DNA of 64,000 nt from Neelides folsomi (lineage: Eukaryota; Arthropoda; Collembola; Neelipleona; Neelidae). The stretch covers positions 1 to 64,000 of the forward strand of contig JAQGBZ010000299.1 of NCBI GenBank assembly GCA_034687125.1, in the 5' to 3' direction. Of the stretch, positions 14,648 to 26,599 are shown piece after piece. The translations under genes and the position numbers were made by a program. The notes under the pieces were generated by a model. The model saw only the letters and a program-made list of their open reading frames with translations, was not told the DNA's origin and ran no database searches. The number at the start of each line of letters is the position of its first letter. Position 1 is the first letter of the stretch.

Positions 14648-17239
14648 TTAAAGTAGTAAAACAAGGAGAATAAACGCAACTACTACGATGATGAGAAACG
14701 GTAAGGTGAATTTACAGGCTCGAAACCATGTTCTTTTCAACGTCTCAACATCCATTGCCCATCCGTTCCCACATGAGTGACTGTACATGTCAGTGACAGA
14801 ACAAGTTCGACCGTGTCTCTTACACTCACGACAATAATACATCGGGATCTAAAAATGGATTAAAACAATCAACTGACTTACTTACCTTTAGAGAAAAACT
14901 ACCTGTGTGTATACTTAAATCTCGTATTATATTAAATAAATAAGAATATGAAATTTTACTTTAATTCTCTCATGGCCAATCGTCATTTCCCAACCTTCTG
15001 GGCTAAGCTTCCACATTTTAGAATGAGTAATTTCAACTTTTGGAACTCGTTTCTTGAGACCGATCAAACAACCCCGAGAAATCCATTTACAGTCCAAATT
15101 AAGAAAAAGTAAATTATCCAAAGTTCCACCAATTCTTTCAATGGCCTTGTCGGTCAACTATTTATTAAGATTGTTGGATATAATTAATAAGTTATTAAGT
15201 ATAGTTAAAGATTTTAAATATAACAATTGACATTTGTAATTATGTGCATAAATCTGTATTATTTGTAATTTACATAAACTCCATTAGTTGAAGTTGATAA
15301 CCAGTCTGTAATCCCTGATTCTAAACTAATGTTATTCAATCTTTTACAATGGATAAGACCAAATAGGATTGAAATATCAGTGACAATCGTATGCTGTAAA
15401 GAAGATTCTATCAAAGAAAATTGTCGCAGCTCTAAAATTGAAAAGATAATAATTACAATAATTAAATAATTAATTACAGTAGTTTGATAATTAATAATTA
15501 AAGAAAATTGTTTAAAAATATATTATACTTGTCAAGTTTCCTATAAATTTTCCAATCCGTAATGTGCCGTGACTCCCAATTGGGTATAAATTTGCAAATT
15601 GAGATTTGCTCTTTTGCCTTAAATTCCGATAAAGTTCTTTGCATTGACTTAATGGAATTCCAGTAAAACCTTCATCGTTCACTTTCCCTTCTATGGTCAA
15701 ATAGAGTTCTTCAAGATTCTCAAATCCTTCCCAAATTCCTTTCATTATTGAATTGTCAGCAACTATTTGGAGTATTTGTAAATTCGGAACCATTTTTCCA
15801 ATATCTTTCAAGTCTTCGCAATATCTCACTCGGCCTCCTTGTCCAAATTTTAATTTTTCAAGTCTTTTATGAACAAGGGTTTCATTCGCTAAGTCACTTG
15901 CCCGAAAAACAATTGAAATCGGAGGTTGAACGAGAAATTCAAGAATTGTTAAATTGGGAAATTTTTCTAAAACCTTTAAAAATCATTAACAAAACAATTT
16001 ATTGAATGGAACTCTAATAAAAATATACAATTTAATTTTTAATAAATATATATAATATTTAAAAATATATTTATTGCATGCTATTTTATTGCAATATTAA
16101 AACTTACATCTTTCAAATTGAAATTTTCAAAATCTATAAAATTAAAATTCAATTTCAATTTCCTCAAATTGGTCATATACGGAAAATTAATTTTTCCTCC
16201 TGTTTTCTTTGAAAAATAAGCTTTGATACTTAAAATCTCCAATGCTGTTTTGTGTCCTTCCAAAAAATCATAAAAGGCATCTTTTTCTTTAGGATGAGTA
16301 AAATTTAGTGCAAGAAATAAATTCCTCAATTTGACACCTTCGCTCAAAGCCGAAACAATTTTAAGGTCCTGAGGGTCAAGTGGAAAATTTATTTGTAACG
16401 TATTAAGCGAACTCAATTTCCCACAAGCCTTTTGAAGATTTGCTAATAAATTAATAACTTTCTTGTGGACTTCAAGCACCAAGGATCTTTCGTCCCCGTA
16501 CAAATACAAAGACTCGAGTGTTAAAGGAAATGATTGGAAGAGACAAAGGAGAAATCGCATGTCACCGTAGGACTCTTGAAGGAACAATTTAAGACTTTTT
16601 AAATGAGCGGCTGATCCAATGACAGCAGTTAAATCTGGACAATTGGAAATATGACGCGGAATTTGTTCAATTGAAAGATCTCTCAAATTGGGAGTATTAA
16701 ATAAAAGATTTTTTAGCGTTCCCATCCTCAGGCCTGTGTTCATAGGCGGAAAGTCGACATGGAGCCATTGGACGTTTTTCCCATGAATATTTAAGAATTC
16801 GTTTGTTTCCAAATTATTGTTTGAGTCAAGGAAGGAATTTTTTGCGGGGAAAGTAAACTTGAATCTTTTGAACAATAAGCTTGGATTTGTTCTTGGAGCT
16901 GCACGTGTGAATTTTAAAACATCCGTTTCATCAGAAAAAAGGACAGTGGAATGTGATGTGATGATGAGACTTGCCTCTGACTCCCATTGTTTGCAAACTT
17001 GTCGCATCACTTTTAGGTCGTTCATTTGAAGGTAATTGAACATGCATGATAGTACCTGAAATTGAGAACATTTACTGATTATATAATTATAATTAAGTAT
17101 ATTTCTACAATAAAAATTCTAATAGTAAATATTTGTAAATGTCATGTTTAAAATTATTTAAAATGAAAATGTTATTTACCGTATGGATTTTCAAAGGATT
17201 TCTCTCATCTGTCACTTGGTTTAATTTTTCCTCCATCAT
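14648..17239 (-). CDS. F-box/LRR-like protein with C-terminal membrane anchor
   Basis: Predicted substrate adaptor of an SCF ubiquitin ligase. Six exons (17239-17180, 17055-16108, 15973-15529, 15431-15274, 15157-14960, 14848-14648) keep one frame to 669 aa. The F-box lies at the N-terminus across the first intron (HTVLSCMFNYLQMNDLKVMR, then VCKQWES). Irregular leucine-rich repeats follow from about residue 95 to 580 (for example LESLYLYG, LRNLFLAL, LEELYLTIEG). The last exon adds a Cys/His patch (YYCRECKRHGRTC and SHSCG) and then a strongly hydrophobic end, PFLIIVVVAFILLVLLL, just before the stop, which reads as a tail anchor. Two adjacent ATGs start it; the first was used. Joining of the last exon rests on frame and GT-AG sites. 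It could instead belong to a separate small gene. Confidence 0.8.
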
Positions 17240-17303
17240 TCAATAATTTTAATATTGAGCGTTGGAAAATGAATTGACGTTGATTTATCAATTTACCTAT
17301 TAT

Positions 17304-17311
17304 CTTAAAAG
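17304..17311. repeat. hAT target-site duplication, left copy
   Basis: CTTAAAAG, identical to 17825-17832 on the other side of the element. Identity of all 8 bases suggests a fairly recent insertion. Confidence 0.88.
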
Positions 17312-17824
17312 CAGGGCCAGATCTTCAAACTTAGAAAGTGTTTGAGGCCCAAATAAAAGGCGCTTTATCAGTGGCGGATCCAGGATTGTTTGTCACATGT
17401 GCACCAATGTCAAATCCCATTATATCTACACCGAATTAGATAAATTGTTCGTTTTATCTAGTGTTTTTATGCAATTCCAATATTAGGATTTTATTAATTG
17501 ATAATGTTAGTTTAAAGTTCCTAACAGGACATCAAAACCGAAATTTTCAGATATTTAGTGTACGTTTTGCGACTGAATTCTACAAAATTACAAACCAGGA
17601 CACCCATAGAATTTGATTACGGTGCCTTTAGGTCCGGAGAAATTTTTTATGATATTTTAGGCATAAAAAAGCTATTTTAGGCCTCAAATGGTGAAAAGGC
17701 CTCAAAATGATCAACGTTATTCTATATAGAAATTAACCAAAATTCTCAAATGAATAATATCTAGTGTAAGCTTGAACTTTTTGAGGCCCTCTGGCCCTCT
17801 TGCCCACACTTAGATCCGGGCCTG
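17312..17824. mobile_element. Non-autonomous hAT element (MITE-like), 513 bp
   Basis: The ends are inverted: the left begins CAGGGCCAGATCT and the right, read inward, begins CAGGCCCGGATCTA, typical of hAT termini. It is flanked by a perfect 8-bp duplication CTTAAAAG (17304-17311 and 17825-17832), the size made by hAT transposases. The interior has no transposase frame. An internal CAGTGGCGGATCCAGG near 17369 resembles another hAT end and may mark a nested fragment. The element lies 73 bp upstream of the start codon of the F-box/LRR gene, that is, in its promoter or 5' UTR. Confidence 0.88.
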
Positions 17825-17832
17825 CTTAAAAG
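17825..17832. repeat. hAT target-site duplication, right copy
   Basis: CTTAAAAG, identical to the left copy at 17304-17311. Confidence 0.88.
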
Positions 17833-19119
17833 TATGTAGTTTATAGAAGTTATGTACATAAGTACAAATATACAAAAGAAGTGATCAATTGAAGTCTTTT
17901 TTGTTTAAACCGGTACAATCGTACAATGAAATATGTGACAAGCAATTTAACATACAATTCAGATCACCATTGAGCTTATTGTAATACTTTTAGATAAGTT
18001 TAATCAATTTGTTAATAAAATTAATCCTAATTATCAACACTCTTGTGTCACTTGTATTGAGTTTAAGGTTATTTAGTAGATAAAAAGATTACAAAATTTG
18101 TATTTGACTGTCATTAATGAAAAGTGAAATTAAAAATTGTTTATTATTAGAAAACAAAATATTGAAATGAATAAAATATCTCAAGTTGAAATGAAAATTC
18201 CAAATCTTATAACTTAATGTTAGTTCTATTGTAAATGTATTATAAATATGTGATTACATAGCACTATAATTTTATAATACGTGCAACTATTGTGTGAAAT
18301 AAACCAATGTCTAAAACACAACGTATGTGTGATTTGGGCTTGGGCTGGAGTTGCTTTTAAATGATGGGGTGTAAAATATTTGTTAAAGTTAGAAGTTAAA
18401 GATATTACGTTGCAATTTGCAAATTCACACTTTTTTCCTTTCGCACGACAGATCAAAATAGACAAGTTCTCTATAATAGTTTTGTGTGCCCTTCTAAAGC
18501 CACTAAGGACATTTAACTTCGTCGTCAATCTGTTGAAGGCTTATATCCTCACCCATTGATCAATTAAATTATTCCATTTACAATGGCTGAATAGAGACGA
18601 GAGTCGATTCCAGGTAGTGTTCATCAAGGGCTTCATCAATTCAATAGAATCTTTCAGCCTAAAATTTATTTGCCATATACTTAAAGTAAAGGGTTAGCAG
18701 ATATGAGACATTTTAATTTTCCTTTCGTTAATACCATATGTATGTAACCACATTAATACATTATGCATTTCACAAAGTTTAATCTGGTAAACACTTAACA
18801 TACGCTGATTTGAACTTGATCAAACAAAGTTTAATCGCCATTTAATGGTTAAATCGTGTATTACATGGCATATTCAATATTGTTCTACGTTGATTAAAAT
18901 GAGTTGTTCATACTTTCATTTAATGTTTAAAGGAATTCAACTAAAGTCGCATGCTTCAAAACAGCACTTTCCCAAAATGCAAAAAAACGCAAAAAATATG
19001 TAAAAACTTGTTTATTGTAGGTACATACTTTTAATACTTTTATATTTAGTAAATACTTATATGATTTATATTATAAAATTATAATATAGAAAAAGAAACA
19101 CATTAACTTGTATTATATT
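17833..19119. other. Intergenic, no gene supported
   Basis: AT-rich. A 100-codon minus-strand open frame (18,226-18,528) has no recognisable domain, is not spliced to anything and ends in low-complexity sequence, so it is not called. Nothing else was recognised. Confidence 0.55.
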
Positions 19120-19715
19120 TTAACTATATTTTTTCCTTTTTAATTCTAACACTTCTTTTAAAATTAAAAATTTTTTTTCTTGAATCTTGTTGTTCTCATC
19201 AAGTAAATCAGCGATTCGCTTTAATGTTTCATTTTGGACTTTAATTTCATCAACTTGATGGTTCAACTGATTTTGGCTTTCGAGTGTGTCAGGTTCTTCC
19301 TGTTTAATAATTCCCGTTCCCAACTCTTCTCTCAAATCAAAATTTCTCACGTTCCCTACATACAATATTATTTATTACATTATTATGTATTTCAGCTTAT
19401 TACGAAAGGCCTTTTAATCAATTTAATAAAATTGCTCAATTAGAATGCCTACCTACCTGATTGTTCCAATCTTCTATTCTCAGCTTCAATTTGCCTCACC
19501 TCTTGCTTGATTTCTTGATATTTCTTCTTAATTTGAACTAAAGTTCGTCCAGAAATTGAAACGTCATTTATTTCTTCCAAAATGTCATTCCAGCCTTGAA
19601 TTGACTCAATCGAATTGGAATTTGAAAATAAAAATGTAAATCTTTTTGCAATCCCCTCAGCTAACACCGCTTTCTCAATCTCAGTCCAATTTGAACTTCG
19701 TTTTTTATCAGACAT
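19120..19715 (-). CDS. Myb/SANT-like DNA-binding protein with coiled coil
   Basis: Small probable DNA-binding protein of the Myb/SANT-like type (Myb_DNA-bind_5 pattern), a family often linked to transposons or to their domesticated genes. Two exons (19715-19457, 19355-19120) give 164 aa. The N-terminal domain starts KRSSNWTEIEKAVL and continues through WNDILEEIND and RTLVQIKKKYQEIK, with the spaced tryptophans and the K-rich third helix typical of the fold. The C-terminal half is a predicted coiled coil rich in E, K, Q and N (for example VDEIKVQNETLKRIADLL). No nuclease partner of a Harbinger element is seen next to it. It faces away from SWT1, about 1.1 kb away. Confidence 0.75.
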
Positions 19716-20820
19716 TTCTCTACTTATAAATAAATAGATAATAAAGAAGGATTAATAGTGAGAGAAATAAATCGAGCTGGGGACTTTTAATTCAAAATTG
19801 CTTAAAATACGCATGGTTTTGAGTCGTAACTTTAAGATTTGCTCAAACAGGACAGTACGGTCATACTTTGAGTTTGCTCAGCAAATATTTATTGAATTCT
19901 GCCTAACTTTAACTTGCGCATCGTTCTGAGCAAATCCTAAACTTAGGCATGCTCAGCAAATGACGTTGAATTAACTCTGCTTGAGGAATCCCTCATATCA
20001 TAATACTGATAAAATATAACAATGTAACTTGTTACAAATAAACAAAGGTGCTGTTTCGCAGAATCTAGTTTTTAGTTAGAAACCATTAATTAAAGAAATC
20101 GTAATATAATTAATTAAATCTCAATTAATTCCTTAAAAAATAAGGAGATTTGTTGAATTTGGAAAAACATAAACTATTTAATAGCAAATCGTCTACTAAT
20201 TCAAACATAATTAACTTTTAAATCTGCTGAGAGTTAGCAGATTTTTCTGTTTATAGACCTAAATCGATATCGTAGAATTCGAATAAAACTCATTTGCCAT
20301 TAAACATAATGTCAATTAATTAAATTAGAAGGATTATGAAAATGCCTAAATTATATTTTTGATTCTTAAAAATATATAAAGTTTCAATGAACCCCAAAAA
20401 TTTAATAAAGTTATGAACGGTGCGTTAGATGAAATCGACATTTGAAAACACCAACAAAACAAGAATCGATTCGGATTCGGAGTTTTCATTCCTGGCCTTG
20501 GCTGGATAGAAGAAATTAGAAAAATAACAACTCGAAAGTTTTTCTTTTCTCTATCAAAAATTAAATCATATTTAATTTCATTATGTAAAAGATAAGAACA
20601 ACATTCGTGTATGTATGGTACACACATGCGTGCAATTACAATTTAATAATCACCATTTAAACTGGAATATGAGGATTCAAGTGTTATTCTGTGAGTTTCA
20701 CAATCGCACCATTTTACCAATTTTTAAAATTAACAAATTATATTTGAACCTTTTAGTAGCTTTTTAATTTATAGGAAAAGCTTTAAAACAAGGTGTCGGA
20801 ATCTCGCACACGTTTTAAAG
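19716..20820. promoter_or_regulatory. Divergent intergenic region, Myb-like / SWT1
   Basis: It separates two divergently transcribed genes, so both promoters should lie here. Near 19,840-19,990 the motif GCTCAGCAAAT and its inverse recur several times on both strands, which looks like a small MITE remnant or paired sites. An antisense open frame at 20,346-20,627 has no support. Confidence 0.4.
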
Positions 20821-23121
20821 ATGGAGATGGAATGGGAGCCTGATACAATTAATGTATGTAATGTAAATATACTACAGATATTTAAATACGTATACGTAGA
20901 ATATGTACCAACGTTGGATGCCTTATGTTTATGTTATTAAAAAATGAGAGACGAATAATTATATGTATTAGGGAAATGAAGAAGAGGATTCAATGGAGGA
21001 AGAGAAGCCGATAATGGAAATTGATCCGAACGTGGGTCAACTAATCATCGTCCCTGACACCAACATTTGGATTGGTAACATAGATTAAACATTTGGTCTA
21101 CATTTAATGCATTAAAATGATTGATGTTATTCATAATATTACAATAATTACTATAGCTGAAACTCACATTCTGAGAGAACTTTTTGACAAGAAATTTGAC
21201 AAAATTGGATTTCCTGTTTTTGTAATTCCTTGGATGGTACAAGTTGAATTGGATAACATAAAGGGACATATGAGCAAGGCGAGATCGAGCAACCATTACA
21301 TTAATTATCTCTTACGATCAAAGAGTCCAAGGGTGAGAAGTCAAAAAGCAGACGAGTGCGCAATAGGAGAACTCAAATTCAAAGGGACAAATAATGACGA
21401 TTCTATTCTACAATGTGCACAACAAAGCTTTAAAAATCAAGATTCTGTTGTAAGTTAAATAAAAGATTTTTACATGATTTTTTTATATTAATTAATTAAT
21501 GATTATATTGTTATTAATTTTACTGTTGTTTTTCTCTCACAATACATTTTAAAATGATATTTTGTAATTCAAAGAATATTTTGTAATTTTAAGGTTTTAG
21601 TTACAAATGATGTGAATTTGATGAATAAAGCATTGGGTATAGGAATTAAATCTTGTAAAGGCCGAGAAGTGTTCAAGTACATTATGACAGAAATATTAGA
21701 AATTCCAACTCTATCAGATCAAAATCTTCAAAATTCTCAAATTGAATTTCACCAAATGGACCGAAAAAAACCATCTCATGAATCTCAACGTCCTGCAGCT
21801 AATAAATATAAAGGATATGCCAGGAAGCCAATACGCCAAGATAATCAGGGATCTTTACAATCAAACTTGAAAAATTTAATTGGAACTGTTCTTAAAGATC
21901 GTGTTCCAGTATGCTATGAGCAAAAGCTCTTGGACAGTGATAAGGATTTATCAGATTTACCGGAGATAAATGACTCAGATATAAAGATGTCTAACCAGAA
22001 TGAATTGTCCATGACAAACAATGTGTTACCATTAGACTTACAAGCTGAGAATGAAGACACTCCCATGATTGACAATATTCCTACTCTACCCAACCCAGCG
22101 AATTCTCTCATGACCCACAATAGAGATTCAGCAGTGATTATCAAAGACGTTCCAATGGCAAGTAGTGAATATGGAATAACAAACACAAGTGAATCTTCAT
22201 TTAATGATGGAAGGAAGAAATTTGTTCCAAAAAAACGAAAAGATCTGATTGGCGAAAAAAGATCATTTAAAAATATTCCTTCCTCATCGGATATGAAATC
22301 TGCAGAGAAAAGAAAAAGCGGTGAAGTGCGAAAAGAGCCAGAGATTAAGAAACGAATTTCAGATGACGATCATTATAAACCATCTTGTGAAAACCATAAG
22401 GGTTTTTTGAAACTTGTTCAAATGACAATTTCAAAAGTAATTCCAAATTATAAAATAATACAAATATTTTCATGTGTATATTGATATAAGAGATGAATTT
22501 CGTATGGTCAAATCAAATCAATTCATATTCAAAATAGTCACAATATCATGTTGCAATAATTAATTGGTTTCTTTTCTAATCGATTTAATAGGTAATCAGA
22601 ATGCAAATGAAATCTGTAATCGGTGAATATTGGGAAAGCTCTTTGAAAGTGAAACAACCTTGGGGACTCGAGGGTTCCATTGATTGCTTAATTAAACACT
22701 GGAATACTGCATTCACTGACATTTTCACTAACAAAGGACTTGGCTTAGCTAAAGCCCTTCTCGAAGCAGTCCGAATTGCTAAATTTGAATCGAAACTAAA
22801 ATCTCCAAAACAGGAGAAATTTGATGATGAGGTTATACAAGGAGCTATTGGACTCTTCAATATGGCTGGACGTGGGAAAGAGGCAAAGAAGGAAGTTGAG
22901 GTAGAAATTGAAAAAACTCTTTTCGGTGCAAGAAAACTTATTTTGGTAAATAATTTCTTTTATTGATCAATTAAAATTAAACCAAACTACAATATTATCC
23001 AATATAATCATTTAGCCTATGTTAATTTACACTATTTTTATGTATATAATATTATTTATTAAATTTTCAGAATTTTATTCAAAAACGAGATACTGGAAAT
23101 GAACTGTTCAAAAAGGATTGA
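20821..23121 (+). CDS. SWT1: SWT1 homologue, PIN-domain endoribonuclease
   Basis: In yeast, Swt1 is a nuclear perinuclear-quality-control RNase that cleaves faulty mRNPs. Six exons (20821-20853, 20972-21074, 21157-21449, 21594-22436, 22592-22945, 23071-23121) give 558 aa. An acidic start leads to the PIN fold: IIVPDTNIW (D40), PWMVQVELDN (E76, D78), NNDDSI (D126, D127) and LVTNDVN (D149) supply the expected acidic metal-binding set. A long Lys/Ser/Asn-rich, probably disordered linker covers about residues 170-420, with basic runs that could be nuclear signals. The final segment, from about residue 425 (YWESSLKVKQPWGLEGSID), is helical and matches the Swt1 C-terminal HEPN-like region in position. 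It is shorter than the roughly 900-aa human protein, mainly in the N-terminal part. Confidence 0.88.
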
Positions 23122-23712
23122 ATTTAAGCGTTTCAATTCAATCTTTCAATTTAAACGAAGATAGCAATACTCAATATATCTCAAACCAAATAACTGGAGC
23201 AGTTTAATCTAGTTCAAAATAAGTATGGTTTACATACTTAATGTAAATTCTTAAATTAAAACAATTTTGTGTTCCTTACAAGCATATTGTATAATTCATA
23301 ATATTACAATTAACTGTAACGTTATCCTTTATAACATAATTATAAGTGTTAGGTACTTGTGATTAATTACTTATATTTGAAAATTGAGCACGATGCTTAT
23401 CGTATGTTATATAAAAAGTAAAAAAGACGAAGAGACTACGCTCTCAATAACTATTTTTATATGTAAAAATATAAATCGAATGCATTTTTATAATAAAACG
23501 CATTAATCATTAAAGATATCAATTATTTATCGACTATTTAAAAAATGAGTCATTCTATCAGTGATCGTTGCCAAAGGATTATTTATTCCAGTGTATTTGT
23601 TATGGTTAAATAATAAATAAAAAGAAGAAATCATTTTGAAGTTCAATTTATGATTAACTTTTTCTTCGTAAATAACCCTTATTAAAATTGCTCTATAAGT
23701 AATAACGAAGTT
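23122..23712. other. Intergenic between SWT1 and the four-pass protein
   Basis: AT-rich. A minus-strand open frame at 23,527-23,739 overlaps the next gene's first exon and has no support. Nothing was recognised. Confidence 0.55.
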
Positions 23713-24494
23713 ATGCCGTGCGTCTTTGAAATCGACCATAGGTCATTTTTCATCGGAATAGCCATAGTTAGTTCAATTACCTAAATATAACAATATAAGA
23801 ATTACATTTAATAACATTAATTAATAATTTTTCTCATGAAGGCTTTTGGACTCTCAACCGAAATCTGGGGATTGACAATTTTCATGTTTCATCCGCCAAG
23901 TAAGGCATCGTTGGTTGTTAACGGAACCAAATGTCAACTTGATCTTGTTGCACAATCACAAACCGATCTCAGAAAAGTTGCTGGAGTCCTCATCGGTGCA
24001 ACAGGAGGTTTGGCTGAATTCGTCGTTGCTCATTTGTACGCATTCAAGGTTTGCATTAAAAATCAATCATCACCTACGGAAGGACTTATTTGTCAATATA
24101 TGTTAATATAATATGTTATATATATCGTATATCAAAAATTTAGATTATTGGAAGGAAAGTCTATGGAGTATGTTGCTTCGGATTCGCTGGTGCGATGTTC
24201 ATTGGAATCGTCTTATACCTCGTCAAGAATTCCACATGGGACGAGTTCAAGGATGATTTGATCATTCGTGGAGTTCTGGCTGTCGTCGGATTCAACATCA
24301 TTTTCTTGATCATCTCAGGAATCTTTTACATTGTATTCCTCAAGCGATCAGCAATTCCTGCCCTTAGCGTCGCTATAATTGGGACGAATCATAACGAGGA
24401 AGAGAACGCTGGAGAAGGAGATACAACAGCAGCGACTCATACAACCGTCGACCAATCTGCGGATGCATCTGCTCCAAATAATGCGAATCTCTAA
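23713..24494 (+). CDS. Unrecognised four-pass membrane protein
   Basis: I do not recognise this family. Three exons (23713-23766, 23842-24048, 24144-24494) join in frame to 203 aa. The first exon (MPCVFEIDHR, then SFFIGIAI) is only 54 bp. Splicing it to exon 2 completes a membrane helix ending GLSTEIWGLTIFMF, which is why it is preferred to the internal ATG at 23836. Helix 2 is around RKVAGVLIGATGGLAEFVV, helix 3 GVCCFGFAGAMFIGIVLYLV, helix 4 VLAVVGFNIIFLIISGIFYI. The loop between helices 1 and 2 has an NGT glycosylation sequon and a Cys. The tail of about 45 residues is polar and acidic (NHNEEENAGEGD), then Thr/Ala-rich. The topology is tetraspan/MARVEL-like, but no family motif is visible. 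Confidence 0.65.
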
Positions 24495-24644
24495 ATGTCG
24501 ATTACAATTTAAAACCCCATTCATAACTACACAGTCATAAACAATCAAAATTGGTCAATGAAGTAAACGATATTTTATAAATTAAAATAAATGATTTTTA
24601 TTCTATTGAAATGTTACTAAAACTTTAAACATCATAGAAAAAAC

Positions 24645-26005
24645 TCACAATTCAAATGTCGTGCAAAGAGATAAATCGCAATGACTGCATTGTAATAGCG
24701 ACATTCGAAAAGCAAATTTCAATTATACCGTCAATTTCTTCATCCTCCATTTCCGCATAGCCACATTTCATCCAAGCATATTGGATCATTTTTTGAAATT
24801 TTGCGGATGTTATTATGAATTAACGAGTGCAATTTGATAATGTTGTTTCTTGACTTTAAGTCAATTGGTTCATCATCTAAAAAGATCCTTTCTGAAATTC
24901 GAGTTCTCTTAATTTTATATGGTCTGAAAAAGTATACATCGAATGGTTGTATACTGTCTGTAGTTTTAGGCGGTATCTCAAGTAATTCACACCTTCCTTT
25001 TACTTTATGGAACGTTTTACATCCTTATGACCATTGCATGAATCCAACAATAAAAGACAATTTTCATCAATATTACGACTCGAGCAATTTTCAACCCAAG
25101 ATTCCATGATCTTTTTGTCCATTTTCCCTGGTTTTGATGCAGTTAAATAAATATTTTCCGCCTGAAAAATATTTTTGGAAACTCGTGAGCCAAATTTTCT
25201 ATCTTTTTCTTGAAGGCATATTAATAGTGGAGAGAGCAATTTACCATCCATACTAATTATTGGCATTATAGTATAAGAATGGGTTAAGGCATTGTGACAA
25301 CGGATTTTTGAATGAGTGGCTTTTTCCCCTTTATGTGAAAGGGTTCGTTGGCTCGAGTGTTCATATGAAAAACCATTGTTTTGGTCGGCATTGAAAATTT
25401 GATTTTTTTCATATGATGACATTTTTTCTTTCGTTGAAGCAACAAAATCTTTTGCTGTCGATTGAATTTTTGGCAAATTTCTTTTGATGATGAGTATTTG
25501 GTGATTTTGCGAGAAACAATTCGGTTTTTATTTTTAAAAACTTTAACCCAATTACACTGGCTTCGAAGTCTTTCAAATTAAATTCTTTTAAACTCATCTT
25601 TGCCCATCTCCTTAAGTCCCAGTCGTGGATATTCAACTATTGTAATCTCGACTCAACAAATTTCTTTCTCACCACATTTTCAATTTTTTGCAGCTTTTCG
25701 ATTTTTGCTACACTTTTTTTCAAATAAGCTCGAAATCTGTTTATGTACATCGGATGCGTAATTTTAGGATACCTTTTCGTGGTACTTTTCATTTTATTCG
25801 ATTTGCAACCGTCGTAGAATTTTACGATATTTTCCATTTGATCAACGGTAAAACAATTTCTTTCAATTTCCAAAATTTCCCAATCTTGGGAACAACTTTC
25901 TTGAGAGTGAATGTGATATTCAATGTTTTCATCTGCATAATCAAATTCACTACAATTTTCATTTTCAAAATCGAGAGTTTCTTCAATATTTAATTCTGAG
26001 CACAT
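24645..26005 (-). pseudogene. Broken pogo/Tigger-like transposase (CENP-B HTH + DDE)
   Basis: Relic of a DNA-transposon gene with pieces spread over different frames. Reading minus: an acidic start and helical part (26005-25637, KRYPKITHPMYINRFRAYLK) end at an in-frame TAG. The same frame continues with DWDLRRWA, the typical junction after the CENP-B-type helix-turn-helix. A frame change follows into the DDE domain (25476-25000: FNADQNNGFSYE, PIISMDGKLLSPLL, LLLLDSCNGHKD), then PPKTTDSIQPFDVYFFRPYK (about 24980-24900). After another frame change comes the end, with QYAWMKCGYAEME. No clear terminal inverted repeats were seen. Order and motifs match DDE_1 transposases. It is probably inactive. 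Confidence 0.82.
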
Positions 26006-26599
26006 TTTAATTAATATTAGATATATTTCTTCGGCGCGTTCATTTTCTTCTTTTGATATAACTCTTATTGATAAATTATTATAATCAAATTTTACTTTTT
26101 CAAATAAGGACTTTAAAACAAAGCTACATTTAAAGACATTTTAACAAAAAATATTAAATGTGATAAAGGAGATAAGTATTTGTATATTGATAAAATCTTT
26201 CGCAGTTTATATGCTCATATAACCAATAAACCAATTTTTAAGTAAGCAACATTAATAATTTTGTGTATGCTTACAATGTATGTATGCATGATTTTCATGC
26301 TTCAATTTCTCTAAAATCAGACGGGGTATTCCATGAGATTTTTAACTATGAACAGGGTTAAGAAAATTGAGTTTTTAAGTAATTGTAAAAAGCTAATCTC
26401 TGAAATTTACAGACGAAAGTTATATTAAATTTACTTTCTTAGTGATATTCTTTAACCCCATATACCCCTTGACCCTGTGCGATCTGATTTGATTTGTTTA
26501 TTAATGCTGACGATACAACATGTTTATCATTAAATAAATATGATGCACAACGCTCTTAACAAATACTTATTAGACAATAAACAGAACTTAAAAGCTTAA
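26006..26599. other. Intergenic, AT-rich, possible element debris
   Basis: No gene. Around 26,320-26,480 are GGGGTAT- and GGGTTAA-like words in both orientations that could be degenerate element ends, but the symmetry is too weak to call. Confidence 0.4.

Noticed and set aside
18226-18528. 100-codon minus-strand open frame
   Set aside because: No domain, no splice partner, low-complexity end. Likely chance.
26320-26480. Apparent inverted GGGGTAT/GGGTTAA words as element ends
   Set aside because: Pairing is too short and irregular, and no target duplication was found.
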